Shown: positions 25,433-33,790 of the stretch, in pieces
Layout of the letters: each line of letters opens with the position of its first letter
How positions within the stretch are numbered: position 1 is the stretch's first letter
NCBI GenBank assembly: GCA_964586855.1
Contig: CAZPHO010000002.1
Location: 1 to 63,959 of the forward strand
Source of the DNA: CAYLXN01 sp964586855
Lineage (GTDB): Bacteria > Patescibacteriota > Saccharimonadia > Saccharimonadales > Saccharimonadaceae
Direction: 5' to 3'
Length of the DNA: 63,959 bases
Notes under the pieces: generated by a model
The model's input: only the letters and a program-made list of their open reading frames with translations
The model's database searches: none
What the model was told of the DNA's origin: nothing
Translations under genes and position numbers: made by a program

Positions 25433-25966
25433 ATGAGTCGAATCGGAAAACTACCAATAGAGATTCCCGCTGGCGTGACAATCACGGTCGATTCTGGAGT
25501 TGTGATCGTCAAAGGTCCGAAAGGGGAAAATCGGGTCGAATCGCAATCAGGAATTGAAGTTAAGATCGAAGACAGCCAGCTGACGCTCGAGCGCCAAAAC
25601 GAATCAGATCGGGTGCGTTCAGCTCACGGATTGCAACGAACTTTAATCAACAACGCCATTGTTGGCGTCACGCAAGGCTTTCAGAAGCAACTTGAGGTCA
25701 ACGGTGTTGGTTTTAAAATTAGCGGCGGCGGTCGCAATCTTGAAATGCAACTCGGGTTTTCACACCCAGTTAAGTTTGAAGCTCCTGAGGGAATCGATTT
25801 AAAGATTGACAAAAATCAAATTACTGTTCACGGCATCGACAAGCAACAAGTTGGTCAGGTGGCGGCAGAAATCAGAGCATTTAGAAAACCAGAGCCATAC
25901 AAAGGCAAGGGTATTAAATATGCAGACGAGCAGATTATACGCAAAGTCGGAAAGGCTGGTAAATAA
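25433..25966 (+). CDS. rplF: 50S ribosomal protein L6
   Basis: L6 lies near the factor-binding site of the 50S subunit. The 177-aa protein begins MSRIGKLPIEIPAGV and has VNGVGFKI and the C-terminal PEPYKGKGIKYADE signature. Length is normal. It has a good AAGGAAGG ribosome site and starts after the internal promoter. rplR follows 2 nt later. Confidence 0.96.
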   Translation: MSRIGKLPIEIPAGVTITVDSGVVIVKGPKGENRVESQSGIEVKIEDSQLTLERQNESDRVRSAHGLQRTLINNAIVGVTQGFQKQLEVNGVGFKISGGGRNLEMQLGFSHPVKFEAPEGIDLKIDKNQITVHGIDKQQVGQVAAEIRAFRKPEPYKGKGIKYADEQIIRKVGKAGK

Positions 25967-25968
25967 TT

Positions 25969-26319
25969 ATGGCAGAAATTAACAAAGCACAGAATCGCAG
26001 CTTACGCAAAAAGCGGGTTCGAGCTAAGATTGTGGGCACAACCGAACGTCCTCGCTTGAGTGTTCGAATCTCAAACAAGAACGTTTCAGCGCAGATTATC
26101 GATGATTCAGTAGCCGAAACTTTAGCTAGCGCGACTTCGGTTGGCAAGAAAGCTACTGGCAGTTTATCAGAAATCGCGGCCCAAGTCGGAGCTGATATTG
26201 CCAAAGCCGCCAAGAAAGCTAAGGTTTCAAAAGTTGCTTTCGATCGCAATGGTCGACAATACGCTCAGCGACTCAAAGCTTTCGCTGATGCGGCTCGTAA
26301 GGAAGGATTGGAGTTTTAA
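25969..26319 (+). CDS. rplR: 50S ribosomal protein L18
   Basis: L18 binds 5S rRNA with L5. The 116-aa protein has RKKRVRAKIVGTTERPRLSV near the start and the C-terminal FDRNGRQYAQRLKAFADAAR block. Length is standard. It is followed by rpsE after 1 nt. Confidence 0.95.
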   Translation: MAEINKAQNRSLRKKRVRAKIVGTTERPRLSVRISNKNVSAQIIDDSVAETLASATSVGKKATGSLSEIAAQVGADIAKAAKKAKVSKVAFDRNGRQYAQRLKAFADAARKEGLEF

Positions 26320-26320
26320 T

Positions 26321-26947
26321 ATGGCAGAACAACAAGCACAACGTCCAGCAGATCGAGCTAATACTCGACCAGCGGCTGGAGGTAATCGTCGTCCAGGTGG
26401 TCGAGGCCGAGGTAATGATCGTCGCCGCCAAGTCAACGAAAAGGCCGATCAGTTTGAAGAAACCGTGATTGGTATTGATCGTGTGGCAAGGGTCGTCAAG
26501 GGTGGTCGCCGCTTTCGCTTCAAAGCTTTGGTAGCGGTTGGTGACAAAAAGACCATGGTTGGCGTCGGCGTGGCTAAAGGCGCTGATGTCCAGAGTGCGA
26601 TTGCCAAAGCTGGCAATGTAGCTCGCAAGAACATGATTAAAGTGCCGGTCGTCAACGAGACAATTCCGCACGAAATCGAAACTAAAGTTGCTGGTGCTCG
26701 AATTTTGATTAAGCCAGCTGCGCAAGGAACTGGAGTGATTGCTGGAAGCGTTATTCGCTCGGTGATTGACTTGACTGGTATTAAAAACCTGCTGTCGAAA
26801 TCGCTTGGCTCATCAAACAAAGTCAATGTGGCCTACGCTACAATCGAAGCCTTAAAACAGATGGTGCCAAAAGAAGACTGGATTTCAAATGTCAATCAGC
26901 CTAAAAAAGCGGTTGCTAAAAAACCAGCTGCGAAGGAGGCTAAATAA
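26321..26947 (+). CDS. rpsE: 30S ribosomal protein S5
   Basis: S5 lies at the mRNA entry and affects accuracy. The 208-aa protein has ETVIGIDRVARVVKGGRRF, GVGVAKGADVQSAI and the S5 C-terminal fold. An Arg/Gly/Asn-rich N-terminal extension of about 45 residues and a Lys/Ala tail are unusual. I start at ATG 26321 right after rplR; the frame is open upstream within rplR. rplO follows directly, with no rpmD (L30) between them, a known feature of CPR bacteria. Confidence 0.94.
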   Translation: MAEQQAQRPADRANTRPAAGGNRRPGGRGRGNDRRRQVNEKADQFEETVIGIDRVARVVKGGRRFRFKALVAVGDKKTMVGVGVAKGADVQSAIAKAGNVARKNMIKVPVVNETIPHEIETKVAGARILIKPAAQGTGVIAGSVIRSVIDLTGIKNLLSKSLGSSNKVNVAYATIEALKQMVPKEDWISNVNQPKKAVAKKPAAKEAK

Positions 26948-27417
26948 TGAAATATCATGAATTAGATATCAAGTCTAGCAAAAAATCGATTCGAGTTGGC
27001 CGTGGTATCGCCGCTGGTCGCGGCAAGACCGCTGGTCGTGGTACCAAAGGCCAAGGCGCCCGCTCAGGCCGCAAGAAAAGTCCGATCTTTGAAGGTGGGT
27101 CGCGCCCAGTTGTAAAGGCAGTCCCTAAAATCAAAGGCTTTAAGTCTAAAAAGCAGCGCTCGCAGATCGTGTATCTCGATCATCTCAATGATTTTGAAGG
27201 CCGAGAAATTGACAACTTTGTTCTATTTGATGAGGGCTACATTCGCTCGCCATTTACTAAAACTAAGGTTATCACCAGAGGCGAGTTGAGAGTGCCAGTC
27301 ACGCTTAAAGTTCAGGTTATTTCGGCCAGCGCTAAAAAGGCGCTAGAAACGGCTGGCGGAAGTTTTATTGAAACTGCCACACCAGCTCGTGAAAAAGTTA
27401 AACCAACTCAAAAATAA
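26947..27417 (+). CDS. rplO: 50S ribosomal protein L15
   Basis: L15 is a late 50S assembly protein. The 156-aa protein has the glycine-rich region GRGKTAGRGTKGQGARSGRK and FEGGSRPVVKAVPK, then the conserved C-terminal half. It overlaps rpsE by 1 nt and is followed by secY after 11 nt with GGGG as a weak ribosome site. Length is normal. Confidence 0.95.
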   Translation: MKYHELDIKSSKKSIRVGRGIAAGRGKTAGRGTKGQGARSGRKKSPIFEGGSRPVVKAVPKIKGFKSKKQRSQIVYLDHLNDFEGREIDNFVLFDEGYIRSPFTKTKVITRGELRVPVTLKVQVISASAKKALETAGGSFIETATPAREKVKPTQK

Positions 27418-27428
27418 GGGGGCACTCA

Positions 27429-28850
27429 ATGCACTGGAAACTATTTTTTAAATCACTAAAAAACAAAGATATGCTCCGCCGGATTGGGACTGTCTTGGCA
27501 ATTGTGGCTGTGTTTCGGTTTTTGGCCCAAGTTCCAGTGCCGCTGGCTGAGCCAACTCAGTTGCAGCAGGCGATTAAAGACGCGCTTGAATCAACTGATT
27601 TGGGCGGCTTTGTCAATTTACTGGCTGGCGGTGGCTTGTCGAGCTTCTCGATTGTGGCTGTTGGTATTAGTCCTTACATCACAGCTTCGATCGCGACCCA
27701 GTTACTGACCAAGGCGATTCCATCAATTGAGGAATTATCAGAGGACGGTGAAACTGGTCGGCGCAAAATCAATCAATGGACGCGGCTGATCACTGTGCCG
27801 CTGGCAATTTTGCAGTCGGTAGCTTACATCATTATCTTGAGGCAGACGGTTGTAGCTGGCTCAGTCACGGCCCTGACCGACATGGATCCAAAGCAATGGA
27901 TTCTGGCAGTGACGGCGATGACCGCTGGCTCGGTGCTGTTGATGTGGCTGGGTGAATTAATCACTGAGCAAGGTATAGCCAATGGAATTTCGACCATTAT
28001 CTTCGTAGGTATTGTTTCACAAATGCCGCAAATGGTGGCGGCCTTGACTGGCGGCTTGTTTGATACGACTGGCGGTCAGCTTGATGTTTTCGGCTGGTTC
28101 ACAGTTCCGATTAACCCTTACGTGCTGTGGATGATCTTGTTTATTGCTGTGATTGGCCTAATTTTGCTGTTTGCCTTGGTTAAAATTAATGAAGCTCAGC
28201 GCTTAATTCAGCTTAATTATGCGAAGCGCGTTCATGGCAATTCTAAATATGGCGATGTGCGCTCGGTCATGCCGCTGCGGCTGATTACCGCTGGCGTGAT
28301 TCCGATTATTTTTGCTGTTGCTCTCTTGTCGCTGCCGTCATTTGTTGGTCAGGCACTCAAATCGATGAATAATGCTAGCCCAGGTTTGATCTCGGTTGCT
28401 GATCGGATGGTGGAACTATTTACCACCCCAACTGCAACTGATTTTGCGACTGGTCGGTGGCAAGCTTTTGTCTATCCGATTACTTATTTCTTGCTGATCG
28501 TGATGTTTACTTACTTTTACACCAGTATCACTTTCAATCCAAAAGAAATTTCCGATAATCTCCAAAAACAGGGCGGTTTCGTGGTTGGAGTTCGGCCAGG
28601 TAGTGAGACTGAAAAATACTTCAAGAGCATCATCACTCGCTTGACTTTGTTTGGCTCTGTTGCGCTGGGTTTGATTGCCCTGACACCGTTTTTGATTGAT
28701 TGGCTGTTGTTTTGGCTGTTTGGTCAGCAGAATATCAACTTAGCAATCGCTGGCTCAGGAGGTTTGATTATTGTCACGGTTGCGCTGGAAAGCTTACGCC
28801 AGGTCAGTTCGCGGGCACTGATGATTACTTATGACGAATACGAAGTTTAG
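27429..28850 (+). CDS. secY: protein translocase subunit SecY
   Basis: SecY is the channel of the Sec translocon in the cytoplasmic membrane. The 473-aa protein has ten membrane segments; the plug region LAGGGLSSFSIVAVGISPYI, the GETGRRKINQWTR loop and LLMWLGELITEQGIANG are typical. The C-terminal loop RPGSETEKYF is also conserved in position. It is slightly longer than E. coli SecY. It follows rplO in standard order, but the next gene is a sortase rather than adk. Confidence 0.96.
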   Translation: MHWKLFFKSLKNKDMLRRIGTVLAIVAVFRFLAQVPVPLAEPTQLQQAIKDALESTDLGGFVNLLAGGGLSSFSIVAVGISPYITASIATQLLTKAIPSIEELSEDGETGRRKINQWTRLITVPLAILQSVAYIIILRQTVVAGSVTALTDMDPKQWILAVTAMTAGSVLLMWLGELITEQGIANGISTIIFVGIVSQMPQMVAALTGGLFDTTGGQLDVFGWFTVPINPYVLWMILFIAVIGLILLFALVKINEAQRLIQLNYAKRVHGNSKYGDVRSVMPLRLITAGVIPIIFAVALLSLPSFVGQALKSMNNASPGLISVADRMVELFTTPTATDFATGRWQAFVYPITYFLLIVMFTYFYTSITFNPKEISDNLQKQGGFVVGVRPGSETEKYFKSIITRLTLFGSVALGLIALTPFLIDWLLFWLFGQQNINLAIAGSGGLIIVTVALESLRQVSSRALMITYDEYEV

Positions 28851-28853
28851 CTG

Positions 28854-29534
28854 ATGAAAATTAATCGCAAACAACGCTTTGGTCTCGTCAATTTTATTGC
28901 TACGTTACTAATAGTGGTTGGTGTGGGGATGTTGGGAGTTTATATTTACTACCACTATACGGGGATTGAAATCGTCAAATTACCCAAGGCCGAACCGGAA
29001 AATCCAAGCGTCAATGAAAAAGATGTCACCGAAGAGCAGAAAACTGAACACACTGTGCCGGCCAAAGATCCGCGCTATTTGAGTGTTTCTCGGCTAGGAA
29101 TTAAAAATGCCCGGATTATCAATGTTGGCCTGATTAACGGCAATCAAATTGATTCACCAGTTAGTATTTTTGATGTTGGCTGGTTTAACGGCAGCGCACG
29201 CCAAGGTGATAGCGGTCAGCAATCGATTATGCTCAACGGTCATAACGGCGGCCCGACGCGTGATGGCGTGTTTAAACATCTGCCCGACTTGACCAATGGC
29301 GATTTAATGGTGATCGAGCGCGGCGATGGTCAGATTTCGACTTATCGAGTGGCTGAAAAGTATGAGCTCAAACTAGGAGATGTGACTGACGAAGAGATGC
29401 AAAAAGCTAATCGCACTGTCGATAGTCAAGAGACAATAACAATCATTTCTTGCTCTGGCCGCTGGATTCCAGCCCAACAAACCTACGATCATCGGACGTT
29501 TGTACGTGCAGTTTTGACCGATAATTTAGAATAA
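28854..29534 (+). CDS. sortase family transpeptidase in the spc operon
   Basis: A 226-aa protein with an N-terminal membrane anchor (residues 12-34), a short acidic linker and a sortase domain with His130 (MLNGHNGG), Cys200 (IISCSG) and Arg214 (DHRTFVRA). The order and spacing fit class E/F-type sortases. It starts 3 nt after secY, so it is surely co-transcribed with secY, where most bacteria carry adk and map. Co-expression with the translocon would supply a wall-anchoring enzyme constantly. No LPxTG-type substrate with a proper C-terminal signal is visible in the window. Confidence 0.88.
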   Translation: MKINRKQRFGLVNFIATLLIVVGVGMLGVYIYYHYTGIEIVKLPKAEPENPSVNEKDVTEEQKTEHTVPAKDPRYLSVSRLGIKNARIINVGLINGNQIDSPVSIFDVGWFNGSARQGDSGQQSIMLNGHNGGPTRDGVFKHLPDLTNGDLMVIERGDGQISTYRVAEKYELKLGDVTDEEMQKANRTVDSQETITIISCSGRWIPAQQTYDHRTFVRAVLTDNLE

Positions 29535-29546
29535 TCGTTCTAGGGG

Positions 29547-29574
29547 TTTACAATCTGTAAAAATCCGCTATAAT
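29547..29574 (+). promoter_or_regulatory. promoter of infA-rpmJ
   Basis: TTTACA and TATAAT are 16 nt apart. The -10 ends 15 nt before the infA ATG, and no Shine-Dalgarno is present, so the 5' untranslated part would be only a few nucleotides. Confidence 0.7.
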
Positions 29575-29589
29575 GATACTTTGTAATTT

Positions 29590-29814
29590 ATGGCCAAACA
29601 AAAGGACGTCATCAAACTGGTCGGGAAGGTAATAGAAGCATTGCCTAATGCCCGGTTTAGAATTGAACTCGAGAATGGTCATACAATTCTCGCTCACATA
29701 TCAGGCAAAATGCGCAAGCATTACATTCGCTTGGTGCCAGGCGATCGGGTTGAAGTCGAGTTGAGCCCTTATGATCTCGAAAAGGGTAGAATCAGCTTCC
29801 GCCTCAAAGATTAA
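29590..29814 (+). CDS. infA: translation initiation factor IF-1
   Basis: IF-1 is an OB-fold factor that blocks the A site during initiation. The 74-aa protein has VIEALPNARFRIELENGH, HISGKMRKHYIRLVPGDRV and ELSPYDLEKGRISFR, a full match to the family. Its promoter lies directly upstream and the mRNA would have almost no leader. rpmJ follows 31 nt later with a strong AAGGAG site. Confidence 0.96.
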   Translation: MAKQKDVIKLVGKVIEALPNARFRIELENGHTILAHISGKMRKHYIRLVPGDRVEVELSPYDLEKGRISFRLKD

Positions 29815-29845
29815 TACCAACTTTAAGGACAAAGGAGTTGCACTC

Positions 29846-29989
29846 ATGAAAGTTCGTGCGAGTGTTAAAAAAATTAGTCCCGATGACAAGATTGTGCGTC
29901 GCAAAGGTCGCCGTAAAGACGGCTCCAAAGTGTCGCGAGTTTATGTTATCAATAAGAAAAAACCTAAAAACAAGCAGAGGCAGGGCTAG
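29846..29989 (+). CDS. rpmJ: 50S ribosomal protein L36 without zinc ligands
   Basis: L36 is the smallest 50S protein; the usual form binds zinc through Cys3His. The 47-aa protein starts MKVRASVKKI and ends KPKNKQRQG like normal L36, but the Cys residues of the CxxC and the later Cys are all replaced (the first pair reads SPDD) and a short insertion is present. So it is a natural zinc-free L36. ATG 29846 has AAAGGAG upstream. It precedes rpsM in standard order. Confidence 0.93.
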   Translation: MKVRASVKKISPDDKIVRRKGRRKDGSKVSRVYVINKKKPKNKQRQG

Positions 29990-30041
29990 TGCCTTCAGGT
30001 TTTCTGTTTTGTTTAATAATTAACGAAAGGCAGGGTTAAAT

Positions 30042-30428
30042 ATGGCTAGAATAGCTGGGGTCGTCATCCCATCTGACAAGCAAATCCAAGTTGCGCTTAC
30101 CTATATTTATGGTATCGGACCGAAATTTGCGACAGACATCCTTGCGGCGGCTAAAGTCGAGCCGACCACTCGGGTGAAAGATCTCACCGAGGCTGAAGAA
30201 AAACGCATTCGTGACATTGTCGATGGCAATTACACGGTCGAAGGTAACTTGCAGCGCTTGGTAACCAATAATATTAAACGTCTCAAAGACATTAAAAGCT
30301 ACAAAGGTGTGCGCCACGGGACTGGTTTACCGGTCCGCGGTCAGCGAACCCGAACGAATGCACGAACTCGTAAGGGCAAGGCGATCGCAGTCGGCGGAGC
30401 ACAGCCAAAAGCAGCGGCAAAGACATAG
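30042..30428 (+). CDS. rpsM: 30S ribosomal protein S13
   Basis: S13 is a 30S head protein that bridges to the 50S subunit and contacts the P-site tRNA. The 128-aa protein begins MARIAGVVIPSDKQ and has IYGIGPKFATDIL, then SYKGVRHGTGLPVRGQRTRT. Length is normal with a short Ala/Lys tail. GAAAGGCAGGG is the ribosome site. Confidence 0.96.
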   Translation: MARIAGVVIPSDKQIQVALTYIYGIGPKFATDILAAAKVEPTTRVKDLTEAEEKRIRDIVDGNYTVEGNLQRLVTNNIKRLKDIKSYKGVRHGTGLPVRGQRTRTNARTRKGKAIAVGGAQPKAAAKT

Positions 30429-30436
30429 GATGAATT

Positions 30437-30856
30437 ATGGCAGAACAAGTAACTGATTCCCAACCAACCACCAAGCCAGCTCCCAAGAAAAAGACTGCTA
30501 AGCGAGCCGTCACTTCGGGCCAGCTGCACGTTCAGGCAACATTTAACAATACGATTGTTAGCTTTACCGACAAGCAAGGCAATGTCTTGACTCAATCAAG
30601 CGCCGGCGCTTGCGGCTTCCGTGGTTCAAAAAAAGGCACCGCTTACGCCGCTCAGGTCGCTTGTGAAAAAGCCGCCGAGCAGGCCAAAGCTAATTTCGGC
30701 TTATCGAGCGTTGATGTTTTTGTCAACGGTGTTGGCTTAGGTCGTGATGCGGCCATCAGAGCGCTAGCAACTAGCGACATCAAAATTAACTCAATCAAAG
30801 ACGTAACTGGCATTCCGCACGGCGGTGTTCGACCGAAGAAAGAGAGGAGAGCATAA
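30437..30856 (+). CDS. rpsK: 30S ribosomal protein S11
   Basis: S11 lines the E site on the 30S platform. The 139-aa protein has FNNTIVSFTDKQGNVL, SAGACGFRGSKKGTAYAAQ and the C-terminal DVTGIPHGGVRPKKERRA signature. An N-terminal Lys/Thr/Pro-rich extension of about 20 residues is present. It overlaps rpsD by 1 nt. Confidence 0.96.
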   Translation: MAEQVTDSQPTTKPAPKKKTAKRAVTSGQLHVQATFNNTIVSFTDKQGNVLTQSSAGACGFRGSKKGTAYAAQVACEKAAEQAKANFGLSSVDVFVNGVGLGRDAAIRALATSDIKINSIKDVTGIPHGGVRPKKERRA

Positions 30857-31473
30857 TGGCACGTGATCGTTCCCCAATAACCAAGCAAAGTCGCCGCGAA
30901 GGCTACGCTTTGCATCCTAAGGCTCACAAGATTATGGTGCGCAAGTCTGGCATTCCTGGGCAGCACGCTCATGGTCGTCAAGGCAAGGCTAGTTTGTATG
31001 CGACTCAGATGCGCGAAAAACAAAAAGTTCGTCGACTATATGGTCTGATGGAAAAGCAATTCGCGACTTTGATGCGCAAAGCTGAGAAGCAAGATGGCCT
31101 AGCTGGTGAAAATCTGCTTCGACTGCTCGAGCAGCGTTTGGATAACACCGTTTATCGGGCTGGCTTCGCGCTTTCACGCCGAGCTGCTCGGCAACTAGTT
31201 AGTCACGGTCACTTTGAGCTAAATGGCCGCCGAGTCAACATTCCATCGATTGCTGTCAAGCCAGGTGATGAGATTGTAGTGCGCAAAACTAGCCAAAAAA
31301 CGGCCTACTTTCAAGGTTTACCGGAAATTGTCGGCAGCTCCAATCAGCAGGTCTTAGGTTGGCTTGAAAAGAATCCAGCCGACATGACGATTAAAATTAC
31401 TGATTTACCCAAACGCGACGAAGTTGAAGATGATATAAACGAACAATTGATAGTTGAGTATTACTCAAGATAG
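30856..31473 (+). CDS. rpsD: 30S ribosomal protein S4, cysteine-free N-terminus
   Basis: S4 nucleates 30S assembly and helps unwind mRNA. The 205-aa protein has REKQKVRRLYG, the S4 RNA-binding domain (NTVYRAGFALSRRAARQLVS) and ends VEYYSR like its family. The N-terminal zinc-binding Cys set found in some S4 proteins is absent, which is also the case in many other bacteria. It overlaps rpsK by 1 nt and is followed by rpoA. Confidence 0.95.
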   Translation: MARDRSPITKQSRREGYALHPKAHKIMVRKSGIPGQHAHGRQGKASLYATQMREKQKVRRLYGLMEKQFATLMRKAEKQDGLAGENLLRLLEQRLDNTVYRAGFALSRRAARQLVSHGHFELNGRRVNIPSIAVKPGDEIVVRKTSQKTAYFQGLPEIVGSSNQQVLGWLEKNPADMTIKITDLPKRDEVEDDINEQLIVEYYSR

Positions 31474-31482
31474 GTAGGGAAA

Positions 31483-32406
31483 ATGTCAAAAGTAATTCAT
31501 AATCCAGCATTAGAAAAAGTTGTCAAAAATTCAGATACGAATTTTACAATTGTGCTTAGTCCGATTCATAGGGGCTATGGCAATACTCTAGGCAATAGCT
31601 TGCGTCGAGTTTTGCTTTCAAGCATTAAAGGTGGCGCAATTGTGTCCGCCAAATTTACTGGCGCGACTCACGAATTCACTACCCTGAAGGGTGTCAAAGA
31701 AGATGTGCTTGATATCGTGCTTAATCTCAAAAACGTTCATCTGATTGTTCACAGCGATGAGCCAGTTGAAGTCTCAATCAAGAAATCAGGTGCTGGTCAA
31801 GTGACAGCGGCTGATATTAAAACAACAGCTGATGTTGAGGTGGTTAACCCTAATCAGATTATTGCTACAATCGATGATCCAAAAGCTAAATTTGAAGCCT
31901 CGCTGGTAGTCGAGTCGGGTCGTGGCTATCGCTCAATTGAAGAATCTTCAGAGAAGCAATTGCATTCTGACATGATTGCCATGGATGCGGTCTTTAGCCC
32001 TGTTCGTCGAGTTCGCTACAAAGTAGCCGACACTCGAGTGGGCGACAACGCCAATCTCGAAAAGATTGAATTGACGATTGAAACCGATGGCTCGATCACT
32101 CCAGCTGAGGCCTTTGAGGAGGCGGCAGCGATTTTAGCCAATCAATACCGGGCTCTAGCCGGAACCACGATGGTTGACGCTGGCCCAAGCGCTGGCTCCG
32201 AAGGTGACGACGCTAATTCTGAACTGACGACCTCAATTGAAGACCTAGGTCTATCGGCCCGAACCGCTAATGCGTTAGTCAACAACGATATCAAAACCGT
32301 TGGTGATTTGATTAACCTTGATGATCAAGATTTGCGAGAATTAAAAGGCTTTGGCTCCAAAGCCTTAGAAGAAGTTAAAGAAAAATTGGCAGAGTTGGAG
32401 ATTTAA
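31483..32406 (+). CDS. rpoA: DNA-directed RNA polymerase subunit alpha
   Basis: The alpha subunit dimerises to start polymerase assembly and its C-terminal domain binds UP elements and activators. The 307-aa protein has the N-terminal LSPIHRGYGNTLGNSLRRVLLSS region and a full C-terminal domain (IEDLGLSARTANALVNNDI, LKGFGSKALEEVKEKL) joined by a flexible acidic linker. GTAGGGAAA is the ribosome site. rplQ follows immediately. Confidence 0.97.
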   Translation: MSKVIHNPALEKVVKNSDTNFTIVLSPIHRGYGNTLGNSLRRVLLSSIKGGAIVSAKFTGATHEFTTLKGVKEDVLDIVLNLKNVHLIVHSDEPVEVSIKKSGAGQVTAADIKTTADVEVVNPNQIIATIDDPKAKFEASLVVESGRGYRSIEESSEKQLHSDMIAMDAVFSPVRRVRYKVADTRVGDNANLEKIELTIETDGSITPAEAFEEAAAILANQYRALAGTTMVDAGPSAGSEGDDANSELTTSIEDLGLSARTANALVNNDIKTVGDLINLDDQDLRELKGFGSKALEEVKEKLAELEI

Positions 32407-32859
32407 ATGCACAGACACGGATACAAAGGTCGTAAACTTAGTCGTGAACGCGATCAGCGCCGAGCTCTTTGGCGTGGATTGGCGGTCAGTCTAATTGAAA
32501 ACGGCCAAATAGAAACGACTCTACCTAAGGCCAAAGATTTGGCGCCAAAAGTAGAGAAAATAATTACTAAAGCCAAAACTGGCGGTTTAGCCAATCGACG
32601 TTTAGTCGAGGCTCGACTGGGGTCGCGCAGCGCCACGGTGTTGCTGTTTGATACGATTGCGCCCCAGCTCAAGGATCGCCAAAGTGGCTTCTTGCGGATT
32701 GCTCGGACTGATGTGCGAGTTGGCGACGGAGCGCAGTTAGCGGTTGTTGAATTTGTCGACGAGCTTAATTTTGAAACTGAAGTTGCTAAAACCGACAAGC
32801 CAGTTGACGAACCGACCCAAGCTCCAGCGACCCCAGCCAAGACCAAGGAGGACAAATAA
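32407..32859 (+). CDS. rplQ: 50S ribosomal protein L17
   Basis: L17 binds near the tunnel exit. The 150-aa protein begins MHRHGYKGRKLSRERDQRRA and has the LPKAKDLAPKVEKIITKAK region. About 30 C-terminal residues form a Pro/Ala/Thr/Lys tail. It starts directly after the rpoA stop and overlaps rplM by 1 nt. Confidence 0.95.
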   Translation: MHRHGYKGRKLSRERDQRRALWRGLAVSLIENGQIETTLPKAKDLAPKVEKIITKAKTGGLANRRLVEARLGSRSATVLLFDTIAPQLKDRQSGFLRIARTDVRVGDGAQLAVVEFVDELNFETEVAKTDKPVDEPTQAPATPAKTKEDK

Positions 32860-33311
32860 TGAAAACTTATAGCCAAAAACCAACTGAAGTTAAGCGCCAA
32901 TGGCTACTAATTGATGCCAGCGAAGCGACCTTAGGTCGAGTTGCTGCTCGAGTTGCCCAATCTTTAATTGGTAAAGATAAACCAACTTACACTCCGCACA
33001 TTGATGGTGGCGATTACGTAGTCGTCATCAATGCTAAAGAAGTGAAAGTGACTGGCGACAAAGAGTTAGCTAAACGCTATTTTCGCTACAGTGGCTATCC
33101 AAGTGGGATAAAATTTAAGACTTTGGCTGAGTTGCGTGAGCAACAGCCAGAGAAAGTGATTGAATTAGCAGTTCAAGGAATGTTGCCTGGCAATAAACTT
33201 CGATCCGAGCGCATGAAGCGGCTCAAGGTTTATCCAGGTGCTGAGCACAATCATACTGCTCAAACCCCGACTAAAATTGCAGTCAATTCAGCTAAAACGG
33301 AGACCAAATAA
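32859..33311 (+). CDS. rplM: 50S ribosomal protein L13
   Basis: L13 is an early 50S assembly protein. The 150-aa protein has WLLIDASEATLGRVAARVAQ, GDYVVVINAKEVKVTG and the C-terminal GMLPGNKL and RLKVYPGAEHNH segments. It overlaps rplQ and rpsI by 1 nt each, so the L13/S9 pair is fused to the alpha operon. Confidence 0.96.
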   Translation: MKTYSQKPTEVKRQWLLIDASEATLGRVAARVAQSLIGKDKPTYTPHIDGGDYVVVINAKEVKVTGDKELAKRYFRYSGYPSGIKFKTLAELREQQPEKVIELAVQGMLPGNKLRSERMKRLKVYPGAEHNHTAQTPTKIAVNSAKTETK

Positions 33312-33709
33312 TGGCAGACGAAAAATACTATTACGGTTTAGGTCGACGCAAAGAATCTACCGCTCGGGCTCGACTTTACTCAGGAACTGGTAAAATCACA
33401 ATCAACGATAAAAGCCCAGAAGATTATTTTTGCCAAAATAAAACTTTGGTGGCAGAAGCTACCGACCCGCTAGCTCTCGTCAGCAAGCAAAAAGATTTTG
33501 ACATTACGATCAAGGTCAGTGGCGGTGGTCTGAACGGTCAAGTTGACGCGATCAAGGCAGCGATTGCCCGAGCGCTGGTGACTCAGTTCCCAGATTTGCG
33601 CACAGTGCTTAAGCAAGCCGAATATCTCAAGCGTGATTCGCGCGAAAAAGAGCGCAAAAAATATGGTTTGCGTGGCGCCCGCAAGAAAGAACAGTTCTCA
33701 AAGCGTTAA
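33311..33709 (+). CDS. rpsI: 30S ribosomal protein S9
   Basis: S9 has a C-terminal tail that touches the P-site tRNA anticodon. The 132-aa protein has YYGLGRRKESTARARLYSG, VSGGGLNGQVDAIKAAIARAL and ends KKYGLRGARKKEQFSKR, the invariant tail. It is the last gene of the long ribosomal block; a strong terminator follows. Confidence 0.97.
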   Translation: MADEKYYYGLGRRKESTARARLYSGTGKITINDKSPEDYFCQNKTLVAEATDPLALVSKQKDFDITIKVSGGGLNGQVDAIKAAIARALVTQFPDLRTVLKQAEYLKRDSREKERKKYGLRGARKKEQFSKR

Positions 33710-33722
33710 ATCCTATCTCAAC

Positions 33723-33751
33723 AAAAACCACCGTCAGTTGCGGTGGTTTTT
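33723..33751 (+). terminator. terminator of the ribosomal block
   Basis: AAAAACCACCG at 33723 pairs perfectly with CGGTGGTTTTT at 33741 around TCAGTTG. Confidence 0.95.
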
Positions 33752-33790
33752 GATTGGCGCCAATTGGCCAGCTCATAGTATAATGAAATT

